A stretch of 64,000 nucleotides of DNA from positions 1,240,001 through 1,304,000 of the forward strand of contig NZ_CP040932.1 of the NCBI RefSeq assembly GCF_006351965.1. The letters are read 5' to 3'. Position 1 is the stretch's first letter, and each line of letters opens with the position of its first letter. Below, in pieces: positions 18,515 through 26,885 of this stretch. The notes under the pieces were generated by a model that had not been told where the DNA came from, made no database searches, and was given only the letters and a program-made list of their open reading frames with translations. The position numbers were made by a program, and so were the translations under genes. Source of the DNA: Oceanicola sp. D3 (GTDB lineage: Bacteria; Pseudomonadota; Alphaproteobacteria; Rhodobacterales; Rhodobacteraceae).

Positions 18515-20029
18515 GTGCGACCGGCAGACGAAAAGACATTTGTGAGCAACGAAGAGCACAAGAGCCGCATTGGGCTGGTTCTTGTGGCTGTAGCGGCCAC
18601 TTTGCTCTTTGCCTCACTGGGCCAAACCATCGTGACAACCGCGATGCCCACTATGGTGGCGGAGCTTGGCGGGGTGGATCACATCACCTGGATCATCACC
18701 GCGTTCTTGCTGGCATCCACCATCGGCGCACCGATCAGTGGTAAACTGGGTGATCTCTTTGGCCGCAAGATCGTGATCCAGGGCGGCATCCTCGTTTTTG
18801 TCCTCGGTGCCGCGATCTGTGGTTTTGCCCAGTCGATGGAAATGCTGATTGCCGGGCGCGCTGTGCAAGGGCTTGGCGGCGGCGGGCTGATCGTGGTGTC
18901 GATGGCCGTCGTTGCCGATGTCTTGCCGCCGCGCGAGCGTGGCAAGGCGCAGGGGCTTTTGGGCGCGGTTTTCGGTGTTTCCACGGTGATCGGCCCGCTC
19001 ATTGGCGGCTTTCTCGTCGAAGCGCTCAGCTGGCATTGGATTTTCTTCGTGAACTTCCCCGTCGGCCTGCTGGCTTTTGTCGTTCTTGGCTTTGCACTTG
19101 AAACACCGGTGCGAGAGAGCAGGGCGAAACTCGACTTTGCAGGCGCCGGGCTTCTGGCCACCGTCCTTTCGGTGGCAGTGCTCGGTTCCAACCTCGGCGG
19201 GACGGTCCTCCCCTGGGACAGCCCTGCGTTCCTCGGCCTTGTGGCTTTAGGCGTGGCGGCTGGCGCCGGGTTCGTCATTGCCGAGCGGCGTGCGGAAGAG
19301 CCCATCCTCCCCTTGGGGCTCTTCCGCAACAATACCTTTTTGGTGGTGAACGCGGTCGGTTTCATGGTGGGGGTGGCGATGTTTGGCACAATCACCTTCA
19401 TCCCGCTTTACCTTCAGGTCGTGCAGGGCGTTTCCCCAGCCGTTTCTGGCCTGTTCCTGACACCAATGATGGCCGGGCTCATCGCGTCCTCTACGGCCGC
19501 TGGGCAGATCATGGGGCGCACGGGGCGCTACAAGATCATGCCCACGCTCTCTACCGGGCTCCTCGCGGCCGCGATGCTGTCGCTTTCCACTCTCTCGGAA
19601 GGCTCGCCGCTCTGGTTGGTGGCTGTGTCGATGGTCTGCGTTGGTCTAGGCCTTGGGCCGGTGTTCTCCATCGGGGTTGCGGCGATCCAAAACGCCGTGC
19701 CGCGGCACATGCTCGGCGTCGGCACCGCCTCTGCCAATATGTTTAGGCTCATCGGGGGCTCTATCGGCACTGCGGCGTTCGGCGCGCTTTTTGGCAGCGG
19801 GCTGGCGACTAACCTTGGCGGAGCCCTGCCGGACGATGCCAGCCTCAGCTCCATCAGCGCCGCCACATTGGCGGCCCTCCCGCCGGAAGCGCAGCAGGAG
19901 GTGACGCACGGGTTCTCTATGGCCCTGCATCCGATCTTCTGGACGGCGGCGGGCGTGGCGGTGATCGCCTGCCTCGTCTCGCTCGCATTGCGAGAACTGC
20001 CGCTCGAGCAGGGCCCGGCCAAGGCCTGA
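18515..20029 (+). CDS. MFS drug exporter, DHA2 (EmrB/QacA) family
   Basis: Inner-membrane proton-driven exporter of 504 residues with about 14 hydrophobic segments. Motif A is GKLGDLFGRK, and the DHA2-type PLIGGFLVEALSWHWIFFVN segment follows in the first half. The GTG start is preferred because GAAAGGA lies seven bases before it; a TTG 21 bases upstream is possible. The divergent MarR gene suggests inducible export of an amphipathic toxic compound, but the substrate cannot be read from the sequence. Confidence 0.92.
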   Translation: MRPADEKTFVSNEEHKSRIGLVLVAVAATLLFASLGQTIVTTAMPTMVAELGGVDHITWIITAFLLASTIGAPISGKLGDLFGRKIVIQGGILVFVLGAAICGFAQSMEMLIAGRAVQGLGGGGLIVVSMAVVADVLPPRERGKAQGLLGAVFGVSTVIGPLIGGFLVEALSWHWIFFVNFPVGLLAFVVLGFALETPVRESRAKLDFAGAGLLATVLSVAVLGSNLGGTVLPWDSPAFLGLVALGVAAGAGFVIAERRAEEPILPLGLFRNNTFLVVNAVGFMVGVAMFGTITFIPLYLQVVQGVSPAVSGLFLTPMMAGLIASSTAAGQIMGRTGRYKIMPTLSTGLLAAAMLSLSTLSEGSPLWLVAVSMVCVGLGLGPVFSIGVAAIQNAVPRHMLGVGTASANMFRLIGGSIGTAAFGALFGSGLATNLGGALPDDASLSSISAATLAALPPEAQQEVTHGFSMALHPIFWTAAGVAVIACLVSLALRELPLEQGPAKA

Positions 20030-20088
20030 CGGTTAACGGTTGCCTGATCTGCCCTAATCCCCCATCACGGGGGCGAGTGAGGCAGCAG

Positions 20089-21003
20089 TTGAGCGTTAAA
20101 ATGCCACTTCCAGTGACGATCCTTTATGCCAAGGGCCACGCAAAGCGCGGCTCAGTAACGATGCGGGCGATGCAACTCGCAAAGATCGGCCAGCGCCACT
20201 TAAAGGACTTCGACGTCACCGCTCGCTCAATGCCCCAGAGAGATACAGGAGAGCAGATCGGGGCGGTGCGTGACATTACCGAGGGCGTGGTGATCCTCTG
20301 CAAAGCGATGATCCAGCATGTCGATCACGAGGTGATTGAGCATCTCAAATCGAATGGTGTCGCCGTCGCCGCAGACTGGATCGACAAGGCCCCGCGCTCT
20401 CGCCACATGGCGGCAATCGACCTGCACATCGGCTCATCGCGCAAGCAGGTGGTGGAACTGGTGGAGAAGATGCCGGGCATTAGGGTTGCCTACGTCACCC
20501 ACCATTGGGACGTGCGCCTGCAAAAGCTGGAGTTTGCGCCGCTTGACCGCCTGAGGATGATGTATCTCGGCCGGCCCGAAAACACGGCGATGCCCGACGG
20601 CGTGGAGGCCGAGGTGCTTCAGGCCGAAACCTCGGAGCAGTTCGAGGCGGTGCTGGCGCGGCTGCCAGAGTTCAACCTGCATTACGCCGTGCGCGCCGAT
20701 GACACGCCGGAGGGCATTTGCAAGCCCTTCACCAAGGGTTTCACCGCCGCGGCCTGCCAGTCGAACATCATCCTGCAACCGGATGTGGATGACGCAGTCA
20801 GCTACCTTGGTGCCGATTATCCCTACTTCGTTGCCAACGATTCACCGGAGGCCGTGCAGGACATGCTCAAGAAGGCACGTGATGAGTTTGGCGGGCCGGT
20901 CTGGGCGGAGGGGCTGGAGCGGATGCGTGACGTGGCACACCGTGCCTCCCCCCGGCAAGTGGCGCGGGAGCTGGGCGCCGCGGTGGAGGCTGTCGCAAAG
21001 TAA
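20089..21003 (+). CDS. Unidentified cytosolic protein
   Basis: A protein of about 304 residues with a mixed alpha/beta look and no signal peptide or membrane segment. I do not recognise it; the segments VVILCKAMIQHVDHEVIEHL and CQSNIILQPDVDDAVSYLG, the latter resembling the donor-site half of GT-B glycosyltransferases, make a sugar-nucleotide-binding or glycosyltransferase-like fold possible but unproven. Start choice: a TTG has GAGG six bases upstream; a GTG 12 bases earlier and an ATG 12 bases later are alternatives. It ends at a bidirectional terminator. Confidence 0.7.
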   Translation: MSVKMPLPVTILYAKGHAKRGSVTMRAMQLAKIGQRHLKDFDVTARSMPQRDTGEQIGAVRDITEGVVILCKAMIQHVDHEVIEHLKSNGVAVAADWIDKAPRSRHMAAIDLHIGSSRKQVVELVEKMPGIRVAYVTHHWDVRLQKLEFAPLDRLRMMYLGRPENTAMPDGVEAEVLQAETSEQFEAVLARLPEFNLHYAVRADDTPEGICKPFTKGFTAAACQSNIILQPDVDDAVSYLGADYPYFVANDSPEAVQDMLKKARDEFGGPVWAEGLERMRDVAHRASPRQVARELGAAVEAVAK

Positions 21004-21009
21004 AACGCG

Positions 21010-21035
21010 AAACGCGGACCCAAAGGCCCGCGTTT
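21010..21035. terminator. Bidirectional terminator between converging genes
   Basis: An inverted repeat AAACGCGG/CCGCGTTT with an inner CC/GG pair and small loop lies between two converging stops. The AT-rich arms give a T-run on both strands. Confidence 0.75.
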
Positions 21036-21060
21036 CTGATTAGTGGCTGACGCGTCCGCC

Positions 21061-22371
21061 TCAGTGCACGATTTTCTCTTCCTTGACGAACATGTTCGCC
21101 CAGGCCCGGTCGATGAGCTCAGGGCTCATCTGGTAGGGGATGCCCTCGAACTCGCAGATGGCGATCATCTGGTCGATCAGGAAGATCGGCTGATAGTTGG
21201 CGTAAACATTGTCGATCTCAGGGTACTTCACCTTGAGCAGGTGAATGAGCGCGTCCTGATCCAGCGGCATGCCGCGCTTCTTGGCGACCATAGCGAAGAT
21301 CTTGAGATAATCCTCCTGCTCCGGCCCGTCGATTTTGATCTTGAAGAAGATCCGGCGCAGGGCCGCCTTATCGAAGATCTCATTGGGGTGGAAGTTGGTG
21401 GAGAAGATCACCAGCGTGTCGAAAGGCACCTCAAACTTCTCGCCCGATTGGAGCGCGAGGATATCCTTGCTTTCTTCCAGCGGAACGATCCAGCGGTTGA
21501 CCAGCGCCTGCGGCGGCTCGGCCTGACGGCCAAGGTCGTCCACGATGAAGATGCCGCCTGACGACTTCAGCTGAAGCGGCGCCTGATAGGTGCGGGCGGT
21601 GGGGTTGTAGACGAGGTCCAGCATGGAGAGCGAGAGCTCACCGCCGGTGATCACGGTGGGCCGCTCGCAGCGCACGTAGCGGGTATCGAACCGCCCCGAG
21701 GTGCGGCGCAGGGAGTTTGGATCATCGCCCTCTTCTTCGACTGCATTATGCACAATCGGGTCGTACACAGTGATAACCTGACCGGCGTACTCAATGGCGC
21801 GGGGTACAAAGATCTTGTCACCCATGGCATCGCGAATCCCGTTAGAGATCGAGGATTTACCGTTGCCGGGCGGGCCATACATAAGGATCGAACGGCCTGC
21901 TGACACCGCAGGGCCGAGATGGTCCAGCAACTCGTTTGGCAGGATCAGGTGGCCCATCGCATCGGTGAGCTGCTGACGGGTGATCTGAATGTTGCGGATC
22001 GACTGGCGCTTCACCTGCTCCTGATAAACTTCAAGCGGCACCGGCATTGCGCCGTAGTATTCAGACTGCGCCAAGGCATCCAATGCGCGGGCCTTGCCAG
22101 CATCGGTGAGCTGATAGCCCATTTCGCCCGTACCGCCGGCCATCATCGAGCCGGTGGCCTCCACCAGCTTTTGCGTGCGGGCCAGATCAACCAGTTCCTG
22201 CGTTACCGGGATTGGCAGGCAGATTGCGGGGGCAATCTCGGCCACGGTTTCAACGTTCTTTCGGAAAATGGTTTTCAGCACGATGTCGCGCATCATCACC
22301 AGGGGCAACTGCATGTCTTCCAACCGCTTGGGGGCGGGGGGCGCAATTACATTGGCCACTTCCATGTTCAT
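21061..22371 (-). CDS. AAA-family ATPase next to the tad locus
   Basis: A 436-residue protein with an N-terminal ~150-residue helical domain and an ATPase core. Walker A GPPGNGKS is at residues 166-173, Walker B IFIVDD at about 274-279, sensor 1 STN at about 324-326, and an RR arginine-finger pair at 339-340. The start MNMEVANVIAPPAP is preferred over longer frames upstream because those lack any ribosome-binding site. Similar ATPases occur beside tad loci in Rhodobacteraceae as I remember them, but no function in pilus assembly is established from the sequence. It is divergent from the GT-C-like gene. Confidence 0.82.
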   Translation of the reverse strand: MNMEVANVIAPPAPKRLEDMQLPLVMMRDIVLKTIFRKNVETVAEIAPAICLPIPVTQELVDLARTQKLVEATGSMMAGGTGEMGYQLTDAGKARALDALAQSEYYGAMPVPLEVYQEQVKRQSIRNIQITRQQLTDAMGHLILPNELLDHLGPAVSAGRSILMYGPPGNGKSSISNGIRDAMGDKIFVPRAIEYAGQVITVYDPIVHNAVEEEGDDPNSLRRTSGRFDTRYVRCERPTVITGGELSLSMLDLVYNPTARTYQAPLQLKSSGGIFIVDDLGRQAEPPQALVNRWIVPLEESKDILALQSGEKFEVPFDTLVIFSTNFHPNEIFDKAALRRIFFKIKIDGPEQEDYLKIFAMVAKKRGMPLDQDALIHLLKVKYPEIDNVYANYQPIFLIDQMIAICEFEGIPYQMSPELIDRAWANMFVKEEKIVH

Positions 22372-22510
22372 CCGGATCACCTGCTCATTTTTGGCGCGCG
22401 TCTCATTATTTCCCCGAGTCTCGCCCGATAACCGCCCAAAGCGTGGACAATACCCGTGGTGAACAAGACTGTGCCTCGCTAATGTGGCCAAAAAATGGAC
22501 AAGAGCAGTG

Positions 22511-24130
22511 ATGAAAAAGACAAACTCGGGAAGGTTGTTCGCGTTTCTGCTGGCCGTTCTGGTGATTCAGGCCGGAATTGCCGCGTGGCGTGGGGAACTG
22601 CTGGTAGGCAAGCATGAAGGTGACACGCTGCATCTGCTTGAGATTGTCTTTCGCATGTCCGAAGGCGAGTGGCCGCATCTCGATTTCATGACACCCATCG
22701 GCTTCATGGCTTTCGCTCCCATCGCACTTTTCGTGAAGCTGGGGGCCGGGGTTGGCCATGCAATCCTTTACGCGCAGGCGCTGGTTGGGTTATGCCTCGT
22801 GCCGCTGGCGTGGCGGGCCGGGCTTTCGCGGCTTGGGGGCTACTGGCCCTACCTGTTCGGGGCCGTTCTGGTCGTTCTGGCCACTGCGCTGGTGCATGGC
22901 GAGGCGCAGCGCTCCGTGTCGATCTCGATGCACTACAACCGCTGGGCCTGGGCGGCAGCCTTCCTCGCCATCCTGATCGCCATGCTGCCTCCGGTCCCGG
23001 AGCGCCGCAACCAGATTGCCGACGGGCTGGTGGTGGGCGTGGCTCTGTCGTTCATGGCGCTTTGCAAGGTCACCTATTTCGCTGCCTTCGTGCTCCCGGT
23101 CGGTATTGGGCTGCTGGTGCACAAGCAGCATCGGGCCCTGCTCGTAGCGTTGATCACCGGGCTGACGGTGGCTGCCATTGTCACGGCTTTTGCCGGGTTG
23201 GATTTCTGGCTGGCCTATATTCGGGATCTGCTGCGCGTTTCCGTTTCGGAAGTGCGCTCCAACCCGGGTGAGCCCTTTGTCGCCGTGGTCGCCGCGCCGG
23301 CCTATCTTGGCGGCTCGCTGGTGTTGCTGGCTGCCGTTATCCTTCTGCGACAGGGCGGTAAGTCGGCGGAGGGCATGTTGCTCTTGCTGCTCACGCCGGG
23401 CTTCTTCTACGTCACCTTCCAGAATTACGGGAACGACCCGCAGTGGCTGCTGCTGCTCGGCATCCTTCTCTTCGCGGCCCGGCCCTCGCACGATGTAAGC
23501 AATGGCCTAGGCTGGGACATGCATAATGCCGTCGGCCTCACAGCCGCGGCTGCCTTCGCGATGATAGTCCCTTCGGCGATAAACCTCGCCTATAGCCCGC
23601 TTCGCCACCTTGGCCAAAAGGCCGAAGACCACGCTCAGTTGCTGCCGCGCGCCACGCTGCATGGCGATCTCAAAGCCGCTAAGATCAGGGTCTATAGCGC
23701 CGCGAAGCGCGTGCCGATGGTCCTGCCGGGCGACGGCACCGCAGATTGGCCGGAGCGGCCTGAACAGGAAGAGCCACAACTGCTTAACGGCGAGCCGCTG
23801 GCCCAATGCGAGATCATGATCGGCGTGCCGGCTTGGTTCGACTCAATCGCGCGGAGCCTCGAAGACAGTGGTCATCGGGGAGAGCGGATTTTCTTCGCCG
23901 ATCTCTTCTCTTCGATCTGGCTTTTTGGAGAGTTCGAGCGGCTGGAAAATGGGGCACCTTGGTACTACGGCGGGCTCCCGGGCTTCGACAGCGCCGATTA
24001 CATACTGGTGCCCATTTGTCCGGTTCTGCCGCCGGTGCGCAAGCTGGTGCTGGAGCGGATCGAAGAGCGGGGAGTAACGCTTGAGGAGGTGGATCGCACG
24101 CCGCTCTACATGCTTTTCAGAAAGAGCTAA
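22511..24130 (+). CDS. GT-C-like polytopic membrane protein
   Basis: A 539-residue protein with an N-terminal hydrophobic half of roughly ten membrane segments and a soluble C-terminal part from about residue 380. The first outside loop contains HEGDTLHLLE, with acidic residues where GT-C (ArnT/PMT-like) glycosyltransferases keep their catalytic acid, and the membrane core is of GT39-like composition. The ATG was chosen over a GTG nine codons upstream because of AAGAGCAG in front. It faces the tad prepilin peptidase, ending six bases from its stop. Transfer of a lipid-linked sugar to pilin or another exported protein is an inference. Confidence 0.7.
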   Translation: MKKTNSGRLFAFLLAVLVIQAGIAAWRGELLVGKHEGDTLHLLEIVFRMSEGEWPHLDFMTPIGFMAFAPIALFVKLGAGVGHAILYAQALVGLCLVPLAWRAGLSRLGGYWPYLFGAVLVVLATALVHGEAQRSVSISMHYNRWAWAAAFLAILIAMLPPVPERRNQIADGLVVGVALSFMALCKVTYFAAFVLPVGIGLLVHKQHRALLVALITGLTVAAIVTAFAGLDFWLAYIRDLLRVSVSEVRSNPGEPFVAVVAAPAYLGGSLVLLAAVILLRQGGKSAEGMLLLLLTPGFFYVTFQNYGNDPQWLLLLGILLFAARPSHDVSNGLGWDMHNAVGLTAAAAFAMIVPSAINLAYSPLRHLGQKAEDHAQLLPRATLHGDLKAAKIRVYSAAKRVPMVLPGDGTADWPERPEQEEPQLLNGEPLAQCEIMIGVPAWFDSIARSLEDSGHRGERIFFADLFSSIWLFGEFERLENGAPWYYGGLPGFDSADYILVPICPVLPPVRKLVLERIEERGVTLEEVDRTPLYMLFRKS

Positions 24131-24136
24131 GCGGCG

Positions 24137-24634
24137 CTACTGAGCGCCGTATTTCGCCGCCATCGCCAGATAGGCCGCAAGCGTACCGCCTAGGGCAAGA
24201 CCCATAGGAAAGTCCTTCCGCTTCCAGCTTTCCCACTCCGGCACAAGGTTGCGCACAGGCGGGATGGCGCGGGCGAGACGGTGCGTGACGAAGGCGGCAA
24301 GCATGATCGCAGCGAAGAGCATCATCACGTTGAACAGATCGCCGAGCGCGATGAAGGGGGCCATGGCTGCAGCAAACTTGGCGTCCCCTGCGCCGAGCAT
24401 GCCGACCATGTTCATCACGAAGCCGATCGCCAGCACCACCACGATATGAAGCCATCGCCATGCATAGTCGCTGAAGGGCAGCAGGATGAGCCCCGCCACG
24501 GCGAAGACCAGCAAGGTGAGGATAACCGCCTTGTTGGGGATCTTCATACGCGCCATGTCTGACCACGCGACGAAAAAGCAGATCGGCGCGGTCAGCCAGA
24601 AGAACCACAGGCTGGGGTAGGCGGGGGCGAGCAT
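24137..24634 (-). CDS. cpaA: Prepilin peptidase CpaA/TadV
   Basis: Inner-membrane aspartic peptidase (A24 family) of 165 residues that cleaves Flp prepilins. The two catalytic aspartates are visible: WSDMARMKIPN after the first helix, and the GAGD motif in MLGAGDAKFAAAM. About five to six membrane segments. This is the short, methylase-free type typical of tad systems. Its substrates should be the two Flp pilins at the far end of the locus. Confidence 0.93.
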   Translation of the reverse strand: MLAPAYPSLWFFWLTAPICFFVAWSDMARMKIPNKAVILTLLVFAVAGLILLPFSDYAWRWLHIVVVLAIGFVMNMVGMLGAGDAKFAAAMAPFIALGDLFNVMMLFAAIMLAAFVTHRLARAIPPVRNLVPEWESWKRKDFPMGLALGGTLAAYLAMAAKYGAQ

Positions 24635-24649
24635 CTAATGGCCCCGCGC

Positions 24650-25507
24650 TCAGTTGGTGACGTTGTTTTCCAGCGCCCTGAGAGCCCGCACGGCCTCTTC
24701 GAAGTGCTGTGGATGGGCGTCGATTGCTTCCTGTAGCAGGCCCTTGCCAGTTTGCACATCGCCCTGCTTCACAGCGGCCAGCGCTGCGGTGTGCAGAAGC
24801 TGAGCACGCTCGACCTGCGTCATCTGAACCAGCGGCAGCCGGTAGTTGCGCTGGGCACCGCGCGCGAGGACGAGGTTGTTTTTGGCGGTGAAGAGCTCGG
24901 GATCATACTGAATCGCTTCAACAAAGAGCTTCTCGGCGCCTTTGTAATCGCCGCGGGAGAGCTTGGAATAGCCCCAGTTGTTAAGCACACCGGAGGGCTT
25001 TGTCGTAAGGCCCACGGCTGTTTCGTAGAAGCTATCGGCCTTCTTCCACTCCTTGTTGCTGTCAGCAACCATGGCCTCAAGGCGGTAGCGCTTGTAGGTC
25101 TCGTGGGTGGGGGGGATGCTGTCGAGCTCGGTCTCGGCTTCTTTCCAGTCACCGTTGCGCAGAAGGGCGTCGGCGAAATCGACCTTATCGTCGAGCGTGC
25201 TGTCTTCATGTTTGATGACCCGGCGCCATGCTGCAACGGCTTCGGTGCTCTTCTTGGCGCGGACGAGGCTCATCGCGAGACCGCGTAACAGGTCGATCCG
25301 CTTGGGATTTTCCTTGCTGGCGCGCTTGAAATAGCTGACGGCTTCGTTGGGGTCGGCGACTGTTAGCATGATGTCGGAGAGGCCGTTTTCGTCTACGGCG
25401 TTTACCGAGGCCATGGCTCGGGAGACTTCTCCATCGGCCGATTTTTGGCAGGCCGAGAGGGCCAGGGCACTGGTAAGTGCTAGGGAAATAGCGATTTTCT
25501 GGCGCAT
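24650..25507 (-). CDS. tadD: TPR lipoprotein, TadD-like
   Basis: A 285-residue lipoprotein with signal peptide and lipobox ALSACQ, followed by tetratricopeptide repeats through the rest (for example RIDLLRGLAMSLVRAKKSTE, and GVLNNWGYSKLSRGDYKGAE). TadD-type proteins act as pilotins or assembly scaffolds for the outer-membrane secretin of tad systems. The start at MRQKIAIS gives a normal signal peptide; a longer frame upstream does not. It lies 15 bases upstream of cpaA and 31 downstream of a second TPR lipoprotein. Confidence 0.87.
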   Translation of the reverse strand: MRQKIAISLALTSALALSACQKSADGEVSRAMASVNAVDENGLSDIMLTVADPNEAVSYFKRASKENPKRIDLLRGLAMSLVRAKKSTEAVAAWRRVIKHEDSTLDDKVDFADALLRNGDWKEAETELDSIPPTHETYKRYRLEAMVADSNKEWKKADSFYETAVGLTTKPSGVLNNWGYSKLSRGDYKGAEKLFVEAIQYDPELFTAKNNLVLARGAQRNYRLPLVQMTQVERAQLLHTAALAAVKQGDVQTGKGLLQEAIDAHPQHFEEAVRALRALENNVTN

Positions 25508-25538
25508 TTTGCTGCGTCCTTTTACTGCTCTTGCTGCC

Positions 25539-26177
25539 TCACGGTGTGCCGAGAAGGAGGTATTGCCCACTGCCTCTGCGCACCAAGTCGAAATTGTATT
25601 CTTGTTCTTCTTCAGGACCATAGCCGGGGATCTTTATGCGATCCATAGCGAGGTTCAGGTTTTTCTTGATCTCGGCGGAATTGCCACTGTCCAGCGCGAA
25701 GGCGATTTTGAACACCCTTGCGGCCTCTCCGTAATTGCCTTTCTCCATCAGAATAACGCCTAAGTTATTCCAAGCAGGGGGAAATTTCTCGTCCTTCTTG
25801 ACGGCGCGGCGGAGCAGATCCTCGGCTTGCCCAAGCCGACCGAGCTTGAGATTTGCACTGCCAAGTGCGCTCAATACATCAACGGTCAACCCCTGTTCGG
25901 CCCCGGCCCGATAATAGGCGGAGAGCGCCAGCTCATACTCCCCGGCATTCATCAGACGATGCCCCACAACCAACCCGTCCGGATCCTCGAACGACCGGCT
26001 CACAGGGGCCTTAGTGCCTTGATTCAACTGCGAAAGCCGATCAGACCCGCAGGCCGCCAAGGCGAGCAGGAGAAGGGCCGCGAAGGCCTTGGGGAATGTT
26101 GCCAGCTGTGACAGGAGACTGCTCGCCTGCGTTGTTTTTCTGCCCGCGAAGATGCGCGTGATCCCCCCATGTGACAA
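25539..26177 (-). CDS. Second TPR lipoprotein, TadD-like
   Basis: A 212-residue protein, with a hydrophobic signal and lipobox LALAAC near residue 43, and two to three tetratricopeptide repeats such as FPPAWNNLGVILMEKGNYGE. The only start giving this length is a TTG with no clear ribosome-binding site; the signal peptide would then be unusually long, so a non-ATG start closer to FPKAFAALLLLALAAC is likely. It is first in a three-gene unit with the next TPR lipoprotein and cpaA. It sits at the boundary of the reverse-transcriptase insert. Confidence 0.82.
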   Translation of the reverse strand: MSHGGITRIFAGRKTTQASSLLSQLATFPKAFAALLLLALAACGSDRLSQLNQGTKAPVSRSFEDPDGLVVGHRLMNAGEYELALSAYYRAGAEQGLTVDVLSALGSANLKLGRLGQAEDLLRRAVKKDEKFPPAWNNLGVILMEKGNYGEAARVFKIAFALDSGNSAEIKKNLNLAMDRIKIPGYGPEEEQEYNFDLVRRGSGQYLLLGTP

Positions 26178-26271
26178 GCCATCTTCCGGCCGTCAGGCGG
26201 CGAAAGGGGCAAAAAAGTGACAGCAACGCCCGGTGGGGCAAGGGGCGCACGGGGGGTAACAGAGCACCTCA

Positions 26272-26315
26272 GCACAAGTGATGCACAAGCTATGCACAAG
26301 TGATGCACATGTCGT
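26272..26315. repeat. Four tandem 11-bp repeats
   Basis: Four units in direct orientation: GCACAAGTGAT, GCACAAGCTAT, GCACAAGTGAT, GCACATGTCGT. Each carries TGCACA-like half palindromes exactly 11 bases apart, so the same face of the helix is repeated. They lie about 95 bases upstream of the TTG start of the first TadD-like gene and before the foreign insert. They look like a regulator-binding array or iteron-like cluster. Confidence 0.6.
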
Positions 26316-26328
26316 TTGACATAGTGGG

Positions 26329-26550
26329 ATGGTTAATGGGGTGGGGCGGTGGGGGAGGATTTACTCCACTCATTTTTGGGTTGATCCGGCAGATGAGCGC
26401 TCGAAACACCTTGGGCGGATACGAGACATGCTCCGCAGCGGCGAAGTGTTCAAATCTGGCGGGGAAGAGCTGAACTTGGGTCTCCGGCAGCAATTTTTCG
26501 TTCTCAATGAAGAAAATCGAACTGCCGCTATGGAGCGAATTCGCAAGTGA
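26329..26550 (+). CDS. Possible small hypothetical protein
   Basis: A 73-residue frame whose second half is charged and helix-like (GEELNLGLRQQFFVLNEENR, then TAAMERIRK). It lies in the foreign insert upstream of the repeats. There is no good ribosome-binding site before the ATG, and the opposite strand has an equally long frame, so it may not be a gene or may be the remnant of one. Confidence 0.25.
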   Translation: MVNGVGRWGRIYSTHFWVDPADERSKHLGRIRDMLRSGEVFKSGGEELNLGLRQQFFVLNEENRTAAMERIRK

Positions 26551-26607
26551 ATTTATCAACGGCACTGATCTATTGAAACGAACTTTTCGATGCACTATTT
26601 ATACTAG

Positions 26608-26738
26608 GTCCATTGTTGCGATGGCGTCCGACGTGAAGCTGGCACTGTCCATGCGGATCGCGCGTCATGGTGGCGATACCGAGGTGGCCGTGGCTGCCAA
26701 CGTGTCCCTTGTCTGGGAATATACAGGCGAGATGGATG
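26608..26738 (+). repeat. 131-bp perfect direct repeat, copy 1
   Basis: Identical over all 131 bases to the copy 352 bases downstream, in the same orientation. The bases flanking the two copies do not match, and the 221-base spacer is not repeated upstream of copy 1, so it is not a simple tandem duplication. Copy 1 contains the codons of the middle of the small membrane protein but lacks its start, first half of the membrane segment and tail. Confidence 0.95.
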
Positions 26739-26843
26739 GTCTGAACCCGACCGTTGCTTTTGAAGCTGTGAGTGCCCATAGTTTTGGCCCCCAAGCAGCA
26801 GATAAGCATTCTACGCGGCGGGCCGGGCCGGGGCGGAAAGCGC

Positions 26844-26885
26844 TTGACAGCGCCCAAAAACCTTTAAGGTGGAAGGCGACGAAAT
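26844..26885 (+). promoter_or_regulatory. Possible promoter and ribosome-binding site of the small ORF-RT pair
   Basis: TTGACA at 26844-26849 is a consensus -35 box; the best -10 candidate, TAAGGT, is 15 bases later and weak. GGAAGG (26871-26876) lies nine bases before a GTG that opens the small membrane-protein gene. These sit in the unrepeated spacer, only in front of copy 2. Confidence 0.4.
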
